Shown: piece by piece, positions 42,912 through 51,330 of the stretch
Position numbering within the stretch: the stretch's first letter is position 1
Layout of the letters: each line of letters begins with the position of its first letter
Assembly: GCF_900142515.1 (NCBI RefSeq)
Contig: NZ_FRBC01000012.1
Coordinates: forward strand, 1 to 64,000
Origin: Pseudoselenomonas ruminantium
GTDB lineage: Bacteria > Bacillota > Negativicutes > Selenomonadales > Selenomonadaceae
DNA: 64,000 bases
Reading direction: 5' to 3'
Position numbers and translations under genes: made by a program
Notes under the pieces: model-generated
The model's input: only the letters and a program-made list of their open reading frames with translations
The model's database searches: none
Told to the model about the DNA's origin: nothing

Positions 42912-44261
42912 TCAACCCTGCTCTTTTTTCACAACCTCTGCAATCTCATTGCAGATACGGTCCAGCTGTGCCTGATCCGGGCCTTCTGCCATGACACGGA
43001 TAAGGGGTTCCGTGCCGGAGGGACGCACGAGGATGCGGCCTTCATTGCCCAGCTCTGCTTCCCCCTGAGCGATAGCAGCAGAGATTGCCTCATTCTTCTC
43101 CCAGCCTTCTTTGGTAGCCACGCGGACATTGACCAAAAGCTGCGGATAAGTCGTCATGAGCGCCGTGAGTTCGGATGCCTTGCGGCCGCTGCGCTTCAAG
43201 GAAGACAGAACCTGCAGGGCCGTAATCGGGCCGTCACCTGTAGTGCTGTAATCCGTGAAGATGATATGGCCGGACTGCTCACCGCCAATCTTGTAGCCGC
43301 TCTTGAGCATGTTCTCCAGCACATAGCGGTCACCAACCTGCGTTACTTCCACGCGGCCGCCCGCTTCCTTTATGGCCTTGTGGAAACCAATGTTGGCCAT
43401 GACCGTGGATACAACAGTCTTATGCGGCAGGGTGCCCTTCTTGATCATATCCTGCGCACACATCACGAGGATATGGTCGCCATCGATGATCTGGCCTTTT
43501 TCGTCCACGCAGAGGCAGCGGTCAGCGTCACCATCATGCGCGATACCGAAGTCAGCATTGTTTTCCACGACAGCCTTCTGCAGGGATTCCATATGCGTGG
43601 AACCGCAGTTGTCGTTGATGTTGACGCCATTGGGCAGGGCATGGATGACCTTTACCTTGGCACCGAGCTCACGCAGGACCTTGGGCATAACCTCGTAAGC
43701 AGCACCATTGGAGCAGTCCAGCACGACCTTCATGCCATCAAAGCGTTCCTGACAGGTGCTGATGACAAATTCAATATACTGGTTGAGCAAATCCGTACGG
43801 TACTCGATGTGGCCAATGTTTTCTCCCGTGGGACGGGCCAGATTGTCATCATTTTCCAGCTGATGCACGATAGCTTCGAGTTCATCTTCCACTGCATCCG
43901 GCAGTTTGTAGCCGTCACCGCCGAAGAATTTGATGCCGTTGTCATGGAACGGATTGTGGGAAGCAGAAATCACGATACCAGCCTTGGCTTTATGACGGCG
44001 GGCCAGATAAGCGATTGCCGGCGTTGGAATCACGCCAGCCAGCATGGCACGGCCGCCAGCAGAGCAGATACCAGCCGTCAGCGCTGCTTCAAACATCTCA
44101 CCGGACAGACGCGTATCACGGCCGATGAGGATCAACGGCTGCTCGCCATTGTCCCCGCCGAAGTAAATCGTTGCTGCCCGGCCCAGACGATAAGCCAGTT
44201 CCGGTGTCAGATCCACATTTGCCTCACCGCGTACACCATCGGTACCAAATAATCTTGCCAT
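42912..44261 (-). CDS. glmM: Phosphoglucosamine mutase GlmM
   Basis: A 449-residue enzyme converting glucosamine-6-phosphate to glucosamine-1-phosphate for peptidoglycan and lipopolysaccharide precursors. It starts RLFGTDGVRGEAN. The phosphoserine loop is VISASHNPFHDNG, the metal loop DGDADRC, and the sugar- and phosphate-binding motifs are GGEQSGHI and RPSGTEPLIRVM. All are intact and length is standard. A terminator separates it from pyrR upstream, so glmM-cbiK should have a separate promoter in the 44262-44385 gap. Confidence 0.96.
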   Translation of the reverse strand: MARLFGTDGVRGEANVDLTPELAYRLGRAATIYFGGDNGEQPLILIGRDTRLSGEMFEAALTAGICSAGGRAMLAGVIPTPAIAYLARRHKAKAGIVISASHNPFHDNGIKFFGGDGYKLPDAVEDELEAIVHQLENDDNLARPTGENIGHIEYRTDLLNQYIEFVISTCQERFDGMKVVLDCSNGAAYEVMPKVLRELGAKVKVIHALPNGVNINDNCGSTHMESLQKAVVENNADFGIAHDGDADRCLCVDEKGQIIDGDHILVMCAQDMIKKGTLPHKTVVSTVMANIGFHKAIKEAGGRVEVTQVGDRYVLENMLKSGYKIGGEQSGHIIFTDYSTTGDGPITALQVLSSLKRSGRKASELTALMTTYPQLLVNVRVATKEGWEKNEAISAAIAQGEAELGNEGRILVRPSGTEPLIRVMAEGPDQAQLDRICNEIAEVVKKEQG

Positions 44262-44385
44262 AATAAAATAAGTCCCCCTGTTTTAAAAATCATGAGTGCT
44301 TTGCATATTAAACGCACAAACACTAATATCTTATCATATTTTACCTAAATAAACTACTTTTTGAGTCTTATTGTTCACCTAAAAA

Positions 44386-44420
44386 TTGCCCTGATCAGTC
44401 GATTTGACTGGTCAAGGCAA
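44386..44420 (-). terminator. Terminator of the divIVA-lspA-rluD-pyrR genes
   Basis: A 15-nt stem with one mismatch (44386-44400 with 44406-44420) is followed by TTTTT on the minus strand. It overlaps the region just behind the pyrR stop. Confidence 0.88.
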
Positions 44421-44424
44421 CCGC

Positions 44425-44991
<567 letters not shown>

Positions 44992-45930
44992 TTATTGTGC
45001 GGCCTTGGCGCGCTTATTGCGCAGACCGGTCAGAATCTTCTCCATATCAGCAGGCAAAGGTGCCGTAAACGTCATTTCTTCTCTGGTGACAGGATGTGTC
45101 AATGTCAGCTGCAAAGAATGCAGGGCCTGTCCCTGAATCGCAAAGGGAGAGGATTTCTTCGGCCCGTATTTGGGATCATTGACCAAAGGATGGCCAATGC
45201 TGGTCATATGGACGCGGATCTGGTGGGTACGGCCTGTTTCCAGCTTACATTCCACCAGCGTGTACTCCCCGAAACGCTCCAGCACCTTGAAATGGGTTAC
45301 AGCAGGCTTGCCATTTTCCCGGACAATGGCCATCTTCTTGCGGTCAGTGGGATGACGGCCGATATCGCCCTTGATGATGCCCGCTTCTTCCTTGATGTTG
45401 CCATAGACAATGGCCCAATAAGTGCGATGAGCAGCTTTCGTGCGAATCTGTTCGGCCAGATCCAGATGGGCCGTATCATTTTTCGCACAGACCATCACGC
45501 CGCTGGTATCCTTGTCCAGACGGTGCACGATACCGGGACGGATCTCCCCATTGATACCCGACAGATCCTGACAATGATATAACAGCGCGTTGACCAGAGT
45601 GCCGCTATACACGCCTGACGCCGGATGTACCACCATGCCCCGTGCCTTGTTGACCACAATGATATCCTTGTCCTCAAACAGGATGTCCAGAGAGATATCC
45701 TCCGGCTCTACGCTGATGGGTTCAGCTTCGGGCAAGGTTACCTGCACAGCTTCGCCGCCCCGCAGCTTGAAATTTGCTTTGCGCTGCGCACCATCCACCA
45801 GCACATGAGCCTGCTCAATGAGTTTCTGCACATGGGAACGGGATAGCTCCGGGCACTTTTCCACGACGAACACGTCCAGACGCTGCCCCTTTTCTTCTGC
45901 GGTAAATACAACGGGTTCCATATTATTCAT
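44992..45930 (-). CDS. rluD: Ribosomal large-subunit pseudouridine synthase, RluD family
   Basis: About 312 residues from a start at 45930, chosen because AAGGA lies 5 nt upstream and the codon overlaps the lspA end as ATGAATAA. An S4 RNA-binding domain (about 1-75: RLDVFVVEKCPELSRSHVQKLIEQAHVLVDG) precedes the catalytic domain with the motif HRLDKDTSGVMV, whose Asp is the nucleophile. Family members modify 23S rRNA uridines; exact positions cannot be assigned. It is translationally coupled to lspA. Confidence 0.93.
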   Translation of the reverse strand: MNNMEPVVFTAEEKGQRLDVFVVEKCPELSRSHVQKLIEQAHVLVDGAQRKANFKLRGGEAVQVTLPEAEPISVEPEDISLDILFEDKDIIVVNKARGMVVHPASGVYSGTLVNALLYHCQDLSGINGEIRPGIVHRLDKDTSGVMVCAKNDTAHLDLAEQIRTKAAHRTYWAIVYGNIKEEAGIIKGDIGRHPTDRKKMAIVRENGKPAVTHFKVLERFGEYTLVECKLETGRTHQIRVHMTSIGHPLVNDPKYGPKKSSPFAIQGQALHSLQLTLTHPVTREEMTFTAPLPADMEKILTGLRNKRAKAAQ

Positions 45931-46366
45931 CCATTTCCTTTTCCTTGTAGAGTATGGCATACATCATACTGATAACCCCCAGCACGATGGCGATATCCGC
46001 GATATTGAACACCGGCCAGATGCGAAAATCAAAAAAATCCACCACGAGGCCGCTACGGATGCGGTCAATCAAGTTGCCTACCGCACCTGCCAGCAGAGAT
46101 ACACAACCATAATGGAAAAATCCACATTGCTGTTTCAGCCGGGGATAATAAAAGCAAAACGCAGCAATCATTGCTGCGCCAGCCAGAATAAAGAACCAGC
46201 TTTGATGAGGCAGCATGCCAAAGGCTGCCCCCGGATTCAATACATAGGTGATGTGAAAGATGCCCTTGATAACCGGAACACTTTCCCCCGGTGTCATGGT
46301 GGTCATAACCAGTAACTTAACCAGCTGGTCCAAGGCCAGCAGTACAAAAAACAATCCTCCAGCCAT
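45923..46366 (-). CDS. lspA: Lipoprotein signal peptidase LspA
   Basis: A 147-residue membrane aspartyl protease with four helices. The two catalytic aspartates lie in GNLIDRIRSGLVVDF and in FNIADIAIVLGV, and the conserved NPGAAFGML is present. It removes signal peptides from prolipoproteins such as the binding protein at 18.5 kb. It lies 10 nt behind divIVA and overlaps rluD. Confidence 0.95.
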   Translation of the reverse strand: MAGGLFFVLLALDQLVKLLVMTTMTPGESVPVIKGIFHITYVLNPGAAFGMLPHQSWFFILAGAAMIAAFCFYYPRLKQQCGFFHYGCVSLLAGAVGNLIDRIRSGLVVDFFDFRIWPVFNIADIAIVLGVISMMYAILYKEKEMDE

Positions 46367-46376
46367 CTATATACGC

Positions 46377-47012
46377 TTATCCTTCCTGCTTGTCCGCGGC
46401 ATCGTCTTCCTTCGCTAATTCCTGCGCTTCATAGGGAACAGCCTGATGCCCGCTCAGAGCCTTCTGCAAGGCTTCTGCCTGCGTGCCCATGGCCTTCTTC
46501 TCCCGTTCTTCCTTCTCCGGGTCCGGCAGCTGGGACATGGTATCATCAATCACAGCCAGTTCCGACTCCAAGGTCACCTTGATTTTCCGCAGGAAATTGT
46601 TCTTCTCCCGCACCAGACGGTCATATTCCTCTACAATCACCTGTGCTTTTTTCTTGGCATCCTCGATGATCTTGTCAGCCTTCATCTCAGCTTCCTGCAC
46701 CTTGTTGGCACATTCCTTGGCCGTGTTCTCCCGGGTTTCCTCCGCATTCTTGCGGGCGTTGCTGGTCACTTCCTCCGCCGTCCTCTGGGCCACCAATAAG
46801 GTGTCCTTGAGGTTCTGCTCCAACTGCTGATACTGCTCGTTGTCCTTCTGCGCACGGGCCAGATCTTCCTTCAGACGGTCATTTTCCCGGAAAAGCTTTT
46901 CATAGTCATTGACTACCTTGTCAAGGAAATCATCGATCTCATCCTCGTTATAACCGCGGAAGCTGCGTTTGAAATCCTTGTTGTGTATGTCCATTGGTGT
47001 AAGCAAAATCAT
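46377..47012 (-). CDS. divIVA: Cell-division/polarity protein DivIVA
   Basis: A 211-residue protein. The N-terminal membrane-binding segment (LTPMDIHNKDFKRSFRGYNEDEIDDFLDKVVNDYEKL) is the DivIVA hallmark. Two coiled-coil stretches (about 30-70 and 75-165) and a charged tail follow. It binds curved membrane at poles and septa and recruits division factors. It heads the divIVA-lspA-rluD-pyrR group and is separated from its usual partners sepF and ylmH by an oppositely oriented radical SAM gene. Confidence 0.94.
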   Translation of the reverse strand: MILLTPMDIHNKDFKRSFRGYNEDEIDDFLDKVVNDYEKLFRENDRLKEDLARAQKDNEQYQQLEQNLKDTLLVAQRTAEEVTSNARKNAEETRENTAKECANKVQEAEMKADKIIEDAKKKAQVIVEEYDRLVREKNNFLRKIKVTLESELAVIDDTMSQLPDPEKEEREKKAMGTQAEALQKALSGHQAVPYEAQELAKEDDAADKQEG

Positions 47013-47080
47013 TATCCCCTATCTGTATAGCAGAATCATATCCACCAGTTTTCTTTTACTACTTAGACTATACTAACATA

Positions 47081-47110
47081 TTTTTTACAAAAATGCTACT
47101 TTGTAAAAAA
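47081..47110. repeat. Inverted repeat between divIVA and the radical SAM gene
   Basis: The arms TTTTTTACAAA (47081-47091) and TTTGTAAAAAA (47100-47110) are perfect around an 8-nt spacer. The left arm contains TTTTACAAAA, the same word found three times at the ROK control region. It may be an operator or a terminator relic. A second imperfect repeat lies at about 47130-47159. Confidence 0.55.
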
Positions 47111-47202
47111 AGACAGGCTGCCATAAGAAGGATATCGCTACCATTTCAGCGAAATATCCGTTAGGATTTAGTCTATAGTCAATCACGGAAGGAGATTCAT
47201 AT

Positions 47203-48363
47203 ATGTTCCACGTTGCAATCTACGGCTCGGAAACATTCAGCACCATCATCAGACATACCATCGAAAATCAGTATAACAAGGCTACGATCAATGCAGGTGG
47301 TGCCCCCTTAAAAGTGCTTGCCTTCTGGAATCTAGCTGCGTCTCAGGAATCAATAAAGGAAGACTTGCCTGTTTTGGATTTTCTGCAAATGAGAGCCTTA
47401 TATACGCAAGGAATTATTAACGGCATTATTATCCCCAGGGAACTCCTTTCATCCCAAACCAATTTAGTATCGCTTATCGTCCGCAATGGCATCAACGTGG
47501 AAGATATCTATCTAACCGGACGGCTTAACGAAAAAGCTCTGCTAGAAAAACAGATTCTCTCCTTCCTTAGTCCATGGCTCAATGCCAGTTATCTACCTTA
47601 CTTGGAATTCCATATCGCAGATCAATGCAATTTGAATTGCAAAGCTTGCGAGCATTATTCTGGTCTAGTAAAAACTCCCCACTATCCTGATTTCAAACAA
47701 TTTACCCAAGATTTTCACAAACTCCATCAATTCATCAGTGATATTGGTATCATCCGCATTCTAGGCGGAGAACCATTGCTCAATCCTAAAATTGATGATT
47801 ATATCCAACTAAGCCGCCAGTTATACCCAGCCGCCAACCTCTTCGTAGTCACCAATGCCATACTCCTTATGAAAATGCCCGCACATTTCTATGATACTCT
47901 GAAAGAAACCGACACGAACATCCATATCTCCTTTTATCCCCCCTTGGAAAAGAAAATGTCAGAAATTGAAGCTTTTTTGCAAAAAAAAGGGATTTCCTAC
48001 TATATTTCACCACTCATACACAAATTCGAAATGAAACAAACACTGCGCAAGACTGCTTCTCCCGATTATTTTTACCGCTGTTCCCAATCCCGCTGCCATA
48101 ACCTGTATGATGGCAAAATTGCCGCCTGCTTTCTCCCTTTTACCACAAAATATTTCAACGAATATTTCCATCAACATCTGCCTGAAGATGGCGCCATAGA
48201 TTTATACACGCCCGGCCTGACTACGGAAATTCTGAAAACAAAACTAATGCAGCCATTTGAACGCTGCTATTATTGTCAAGATTCCATATCCGTTGACTGG
48301 GAACAAATAAAAAATCCCAGTACACTTGCAGACTGGCTGGCAGAGGAAAATCAATCCCTATAA
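47203..48363 (+). CDS. Radical SAM protein of unknown function
   Basis: A 386-residue protein. The radical SAM cluster motif is Cys142-Cys146-Cys149 (CNLNCKACEH), followed by ILGGEPLLNP, the GGE motif that binds the SAM amino group. The first ~130 residues form a separate region starting HVAIYGSETF, reminiscent of a nucleotide-binding fold (weak). Later cysteines (CSQSRC, CYYC) may bind an extra cluster, as in SPASM-type enzymes. GGAAGGAG gives a strong ribosome site. It has no co-directional neighbour or candidate substrate peptide, is A/T-richer than the surrounding genes, and splits the ylmH/divIVA cluster. I do not recognise the function; similar enzymes occur near sugar-polymer and peptide-modification genes. 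Confidence 0.87.
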   Translation: MFHVAIYGSETFSTIIRHTIENQYNKATINAGGAPLKVLAFWNLAASQESIKEDLPVLDFLQMRALYTQGIINGIIIPRELLSSQTNLVSLIVRNGINVEDIYLTGRLNEKALLEKQILSFLSPWLNASYLPYLEFHIADQCNLNCKACEHYSGLVKTPHYPDFKQFTQDFHKLHQFISDIGIIRILGGEPLLNPKIDDYIQLSRQLYPAANLFVVTNAILLMKMPAHFYDTLKETDTNIHISFYPPLEKKMSEIEAFLQKKGISYYISPLIHKFEMKQTLRKTASPDYFYRCSQSRCHNLYDGKIAACFLPFTTKYFNEYFHQHLPEDGAIDLYTPGLTTEILKTKLMQPFERCYYCQDSISVDWEQIKNPSTLADWLAEENQSL

Positions 48364-48387
48364 ATCATAAAACCATAACACAAAAAA

Positions 48388-48416
48388 CTCCTGCTCGGAT
48401 CATTCCCGAGCAGGAG
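48388..48416. terminator. Bidirectional terminator between radical SAM gene and ylmH
   Basis: A perfect 11-bp stem (48388-48398 with 48406-48416) with a 7-nt loop lies between two converging genes; TTTTTT follows on the minus strand and CTTTCT on the plus strand. Confidence 0.9.
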
Positions 48417-48428
48417 CTTTCTCTCACA

Positions 48429-49223
48429 TTACAAATATCGCTTCAATACAACCACAGTGCGTCCTTTTTTCGTGGTTCCCCGGACCTCGGCTACCTCCAG
48501 CCGGCCTCTGCCACGCATGGAGAGGATGTCGCCTTCCTTGACATTCTGGGAAGCGCTCTTGACTGGCTGCCAGTTGATCTTGAGCTTGTCGGCAGCGATG
48601 TCAGAGGCCGCCTTGCTGCGGGAGGAGCCAAAGCCGGCAGCAGCGATGGAGTCTACACGCAGTGATGCCACCGTAGCGCGGATTTCCTTGCATCGCTCTT
48701 CCTTGGGTGCGATGGAACTGAGGTCAGCGCGCTGGCATTCCACGCCCACAGCGCCAATCTTATCGAGGTTCGCCAGCAGGAAATCAGCCATCTTCTCATC
48801 ACAGATGATCTTCACGGAATCATTGGTTACCAACAGGTCCCCGATGGTATCCCGTTCAATGCCCTGCCCCATGAGTGCCCCGAGCACGTCACGATGGCTG
48901 AGCCGGGCAAACTGCCCATTCCATTTAGCTTCGATGCAATCAATGCCGAAGCTGGTTGGCGTACCAGCAAAGTCCTCATGGATGAAGACAGCCCTAGCCC
49001 GCTCGGCCCCCTGATAGCCGCCGGCAAAGTCCACGCGGATATTGCCATAGTTGGCCGCCACAGTTTCAGCGATTTCCTGTCCAAAGGGATCGAGAAAACC
49101 GGAAATGCGGAACTTCTGAGTGCGCAGGATATTTTCGGCCAAATCCACCAGTTTGACCACAATCTCTTCACCTTCGGTGCCTTTATAGAACCGAATCAGT
49201 TTTTCTTTCTGTTCACTTGCCAT
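48429..49223 (-). CDS. ylmH: S4-domain RNA-binding protein YlmH
   Basis: A 264-residue protein. The N-terminal two-thirds is the YlmH-specific region, including SFGIDCIEAKWNGQFARLSHRDVLGALMGQGIERDTIGDLLV. The C-terminus (about 185-255) is an S4 RNA-binding domain (LRVDSIAAAGFGSSRSKAASDIAADKLKINW). Known homologues sit in the division cluster and act in ribosome rescue or on stalled ribosomes. The start is 16 nt after the sepF stop; ylmG, often found between them, is absent. Confidence 0.93.
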   Translation of the reverse strand: MASEQKEKLIRFYKGTEGEEIVVKLVDLAENILRTQKFRISGFLDPFGQEIAETVAANYGNIRVDFAGGYQGAERARAVFIHEDFAGTPTSFGIDCIEAKWNGQFARLSHRDVLGALMGQGIERDTIGDLLVTNDSVKIICDEKMADFLLANLDKIGAVGVECQRADLSSIAPKEERCKEIRATVASLRVDSIAAAGFGSSRSKAASDIAADKLKINWQPVKSASQNVKEGDILSMRGRGRLEVAEVRGTTKKGRTVVVLKRYL

Positions 49224-49238
49224 AGTTAAATCTGTCCC

Positions 49239-49745
49239 TTATTTCTTCAGCCAGGGCATCTCTGCCGAAACTTTCTTCTCTTCTTCCGTATAGCTCACGT
49301 TGACATTGCTCGGTGCACACAGGAAGACGTTGTGCCCCACTTTCTTGATTTCACCGTTCAATGCGTAGGTAGTGCCGCTGATGAAGTCAATGATGCGCTT
49401 GGCATCATCCGCCTCAGTCTTTTCAAAGTTGATGACCACCGGCTTCTTCTCCCGCAAATTGTTGGCTACCTGCTGGGCATCGTCGAAGGTCTTGGGCTCG
49501 ATTACGATAACCTTCATCTTCATATTGGTCACCGTGTTGTTCTCCCTGGCCGAAGCTGCGGATTGGAAGTCCACTACATTCCGGGCACTCTCATTGCGTT
49601 CATGGCTCATGTCAAAACTCTCTTCCTCTTCTTCCGGTTCTTCATAATCCCGGCTTTCTTTCAATCGTTCTTCAATGGCATCCAGTTTTTCATCTGGCGG
49701 ATCCATCAGTCCCATCTTTCCGCAAACTTTATCGATTATACTCAT
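49239..49745 (-). CDS. sepF: Cell-division protein SepF
   Basis: A 168-residue protein with the N-terminal amphipathic membrane-binding helix (MSIIDKVCGKMGLM), an acidic linker (about 20-75), and the globular C-terminal domain (about 80-165: VIVIEPKTFDDAQQVANNLREKKPVVINFEKT...IDFISGTTYALNGEIKKVGHNVFLCAPSNV). SepF bundles FtsZ and ties it to the membrane. It lies 15 nt after yggS. Long Glu-rich linker is slightly unusual but typical of Negativicutes as far as I know. Confidence 0.94.
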   Translation of the reverse strand: MSIIDKVCGKMGLMDPPDEKLDAIEERLKESRDYEEPEEEEESFDMSHERNESARNVVDFQSAASARENNTVTNMKMKVIVIEPKTFDDAQQVANNLREKKPVVINFEKTEADDAKRIIDFISGTTYALNGEIKKVGHNVFLCAPSNVNVSYTEEEKKVSAEMPWLKK

Positions 49746-49760
49746 GACTATTCCCCTTCG

Positions 49761-50471
49761 TTAATACTGGCGCGGCCCAAAGATGGCTGTGCCTACCCGC
49801 ACCATATTGGCGCCTTCTTCTACGGCTATTTCGTAATCGTGAGTCATACCCATCGATAACGTATCAATATTCGACGTCGGCAAGTCTAAATCCTGTACAT
49901 CCTGAAAAATTTTATACATTTCCCGGAAAAGCGGCCGACACAGTTCCACGTCCTCGTAGTTCGGTGCCATGCACATCAGGCCACGCAGACGCAGGTTCGG
50001 CAGGGCATTTATCGCTTGCAGGCTGGCAAACAGGTCCTCTTTATAGATACCAGACTTGCTTTCTTCTTTGGCCAGGTTTACCTGCACCAGGATATCCTGA
50101 ACTTTATCAATCCTGGCAGCCTCACTGTTGATTGCCTCAGCCAGATGCAGGCTGTCCACCGAGTGAATCAGGTCGGAAAACTTCACCGCCTGCCGGACCT
50201 TGTTGGTCTGCAGATGACCAATGAGATGCCAGGTCACGCAATTGCCAATCTCGACGAATTTCGTCTTGGCCTCCTGTACGCGGTTCTCACCCACATCCGC
50301 GGCTCCGGCAGCAATGGCCTCCCGCATGGCGGTGGTATCGTGATTCTTCGTCACCGCCACCAAGGTGACCGCTGCCTCCTTTGGCACGGTGGTGCGCCGC
50401 TGTTTGGCTGCTTCAATCTTTGCTACAACATTTTGATAACGCTCTGCTATTTCCTGCCCCAAAACACTCAC
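49761..50471 (-). CDS. yggS: PLP homeostasis protein YggS/PLPBP
   Basis: A 236-residue single-domain PLP-binding protein of the alanine-racemase barrel fold. The PLP lysine is in LVAVTKNHD, and the phosphate-binding serine/glycine region is STLSMGMTHDYEIAVEEGANMVRVGTAIFG (read here as DTLSMGMTHDYE). GENRVQEAKTKF and WHLIGHLQTNKVR are family signatures. It has no enzymatic activity and balances vitamin B6 pools. It lies between pgeF and sepF, as in many Firmicutes. Confidence 0.94.
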   Translation of the reverse strand: MSVLGQEIAERYQNVVAKIEAAKQRRTTVPKEAAVTLVAVTKNHDTTAMREAIAAGAADVGENRVQEAKTKFVEIGNCVTWHLIGHLQTNKVRQAVKFSDLIHSVDSLHLAEAINSEAARIDKVQDILVQVNLAKEESKSGIYKEDLFASLQAINALPNLRLRGLMCMAPNYEDVELCRPLFREMYKIFQDVQDLDLPTSNIDTLSMGMTHDYEIAVEEGANMVRVGTAIFGPRQY

Positions 50472-50487
50472 CCCTGATACAAATCCA

Positions 50488-51309
50488 TTAGTACTGATTC
50501 AGTGCAATTATGGCGGCCATACGCCCTGTCTGCCCGCCTTCGGCCCGATAGGAATAGAACCACTGATGCTGGCAGTCGGTACAGGTGTCAGCCATTTCGA
50601 TATTTTCCTCGGAAATCCCCGTCTCCAACAGCTGCAGGCGGTTAGCCTCCCAAAGGTTGACATAAAGCTGGCCTTCCCGCGTGGTGATCAGCGTATCGGT
50701 ATGCCGGGGAAACGCCTCGCGGAACTTCTCCGCCACTTCCTCACCTACCGCAAAACAACAGGGGCCAATGGATGGACCGATTCCCGCCAGGATATCTGCC
50801 GGATCGGAGCCAAATTCTTCCTGCATGCGCCAGACGGTCTCCCGTGCGATTTTTGCCACGGTCCCTTTCCAGCCTGCGTGAGCGATTCCCACAGCCTTTT
50901 TCTCCGGATCAAGGAAAATCACCGGCACACAGTCAGCGAAGCACAGCAGCAATGGCACCCCTGGCTCATTGGTGATCAGGGCATCGGTGTCCGCAATGGC
51001 ATCGGCATAATCCTTTGCCCCCCGGCCAGCATCTGCCATAGTCACGCGTTGGATGTTCGCTCCGTGCACCTGCTGCGGCGTCACCAGTTTCTCAGCCTTC
51101 AGCTCCAGTGCCTGCAAGAATCTTTGACGGTTCTCCCAGACGATATCGGCTTCGTCACCCACATGCAGTGCCATATTCAAGCCCTTGTAGGGTTTGACAC
51201 TTTCACCGCCCAGCCGCGCAGAAAACGCGTGCTGACAGATATTTTCCGCAAAGGAAGTGAACTTCCCCCGCCATAGATTATTGCCCAGATGTTCGATTGC
51301 AAAACTCAT
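50488..51309 (-). CDS. pgeF: Peptidoglycan editing factor PgeF (YlmD/YfiH, laccase-domain)
   Basis: A 273-residue cytoplasmic enzyme of the multicopper-oxidase-like DUF152 family. Metal-binding residues are visible in LALHVGDEADIVWENR (earlier His), CFADCVPVIFLDPEKKAVGIAHAGWKGTV and GIGPSIGPCCFAVGEEV. It ends with TCTDCQHQWFYSYRAEGGQTGRMAAII. PgeF removes wrongly incorporated L-serine from peptidoglycan precursors; some relatives act on purine nucleosides. It precedes yggS by 16 nt. Confidence 0.93.
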   Translation of the reverse strand: MSFAIEHLGNNLWRGKFTSFAENICQHAFSARLGGESVKPYKGLNMALHVGDEADIVWENRQRFLQALELKAEKLVTPQQVHGANIQRVTMADAGRGAKDYADAIADTDALITNEPGVPLLLCFADCVPVIFLDPEKKAVGIAHAGWKGTVAKIARETVWRMQEEFGSDPADILAGIGPSIGPCCFAVGEEVAEKFREAFPRHTDTLITTREGQLYVNLWEANRLQLLETGISEENIEMADTCTDCQHQWFYSYRAEGGQTGRMAAIIALNQY

Positions 51310-51330
51310 CTGCTCACCCCATTGCCATTA

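Noticed and set aside
42846-44252. A 468-codon plus-strand frame opposite glmM.
   Set aside because: glmM has all catalytic motifs; the opposite frame has none.
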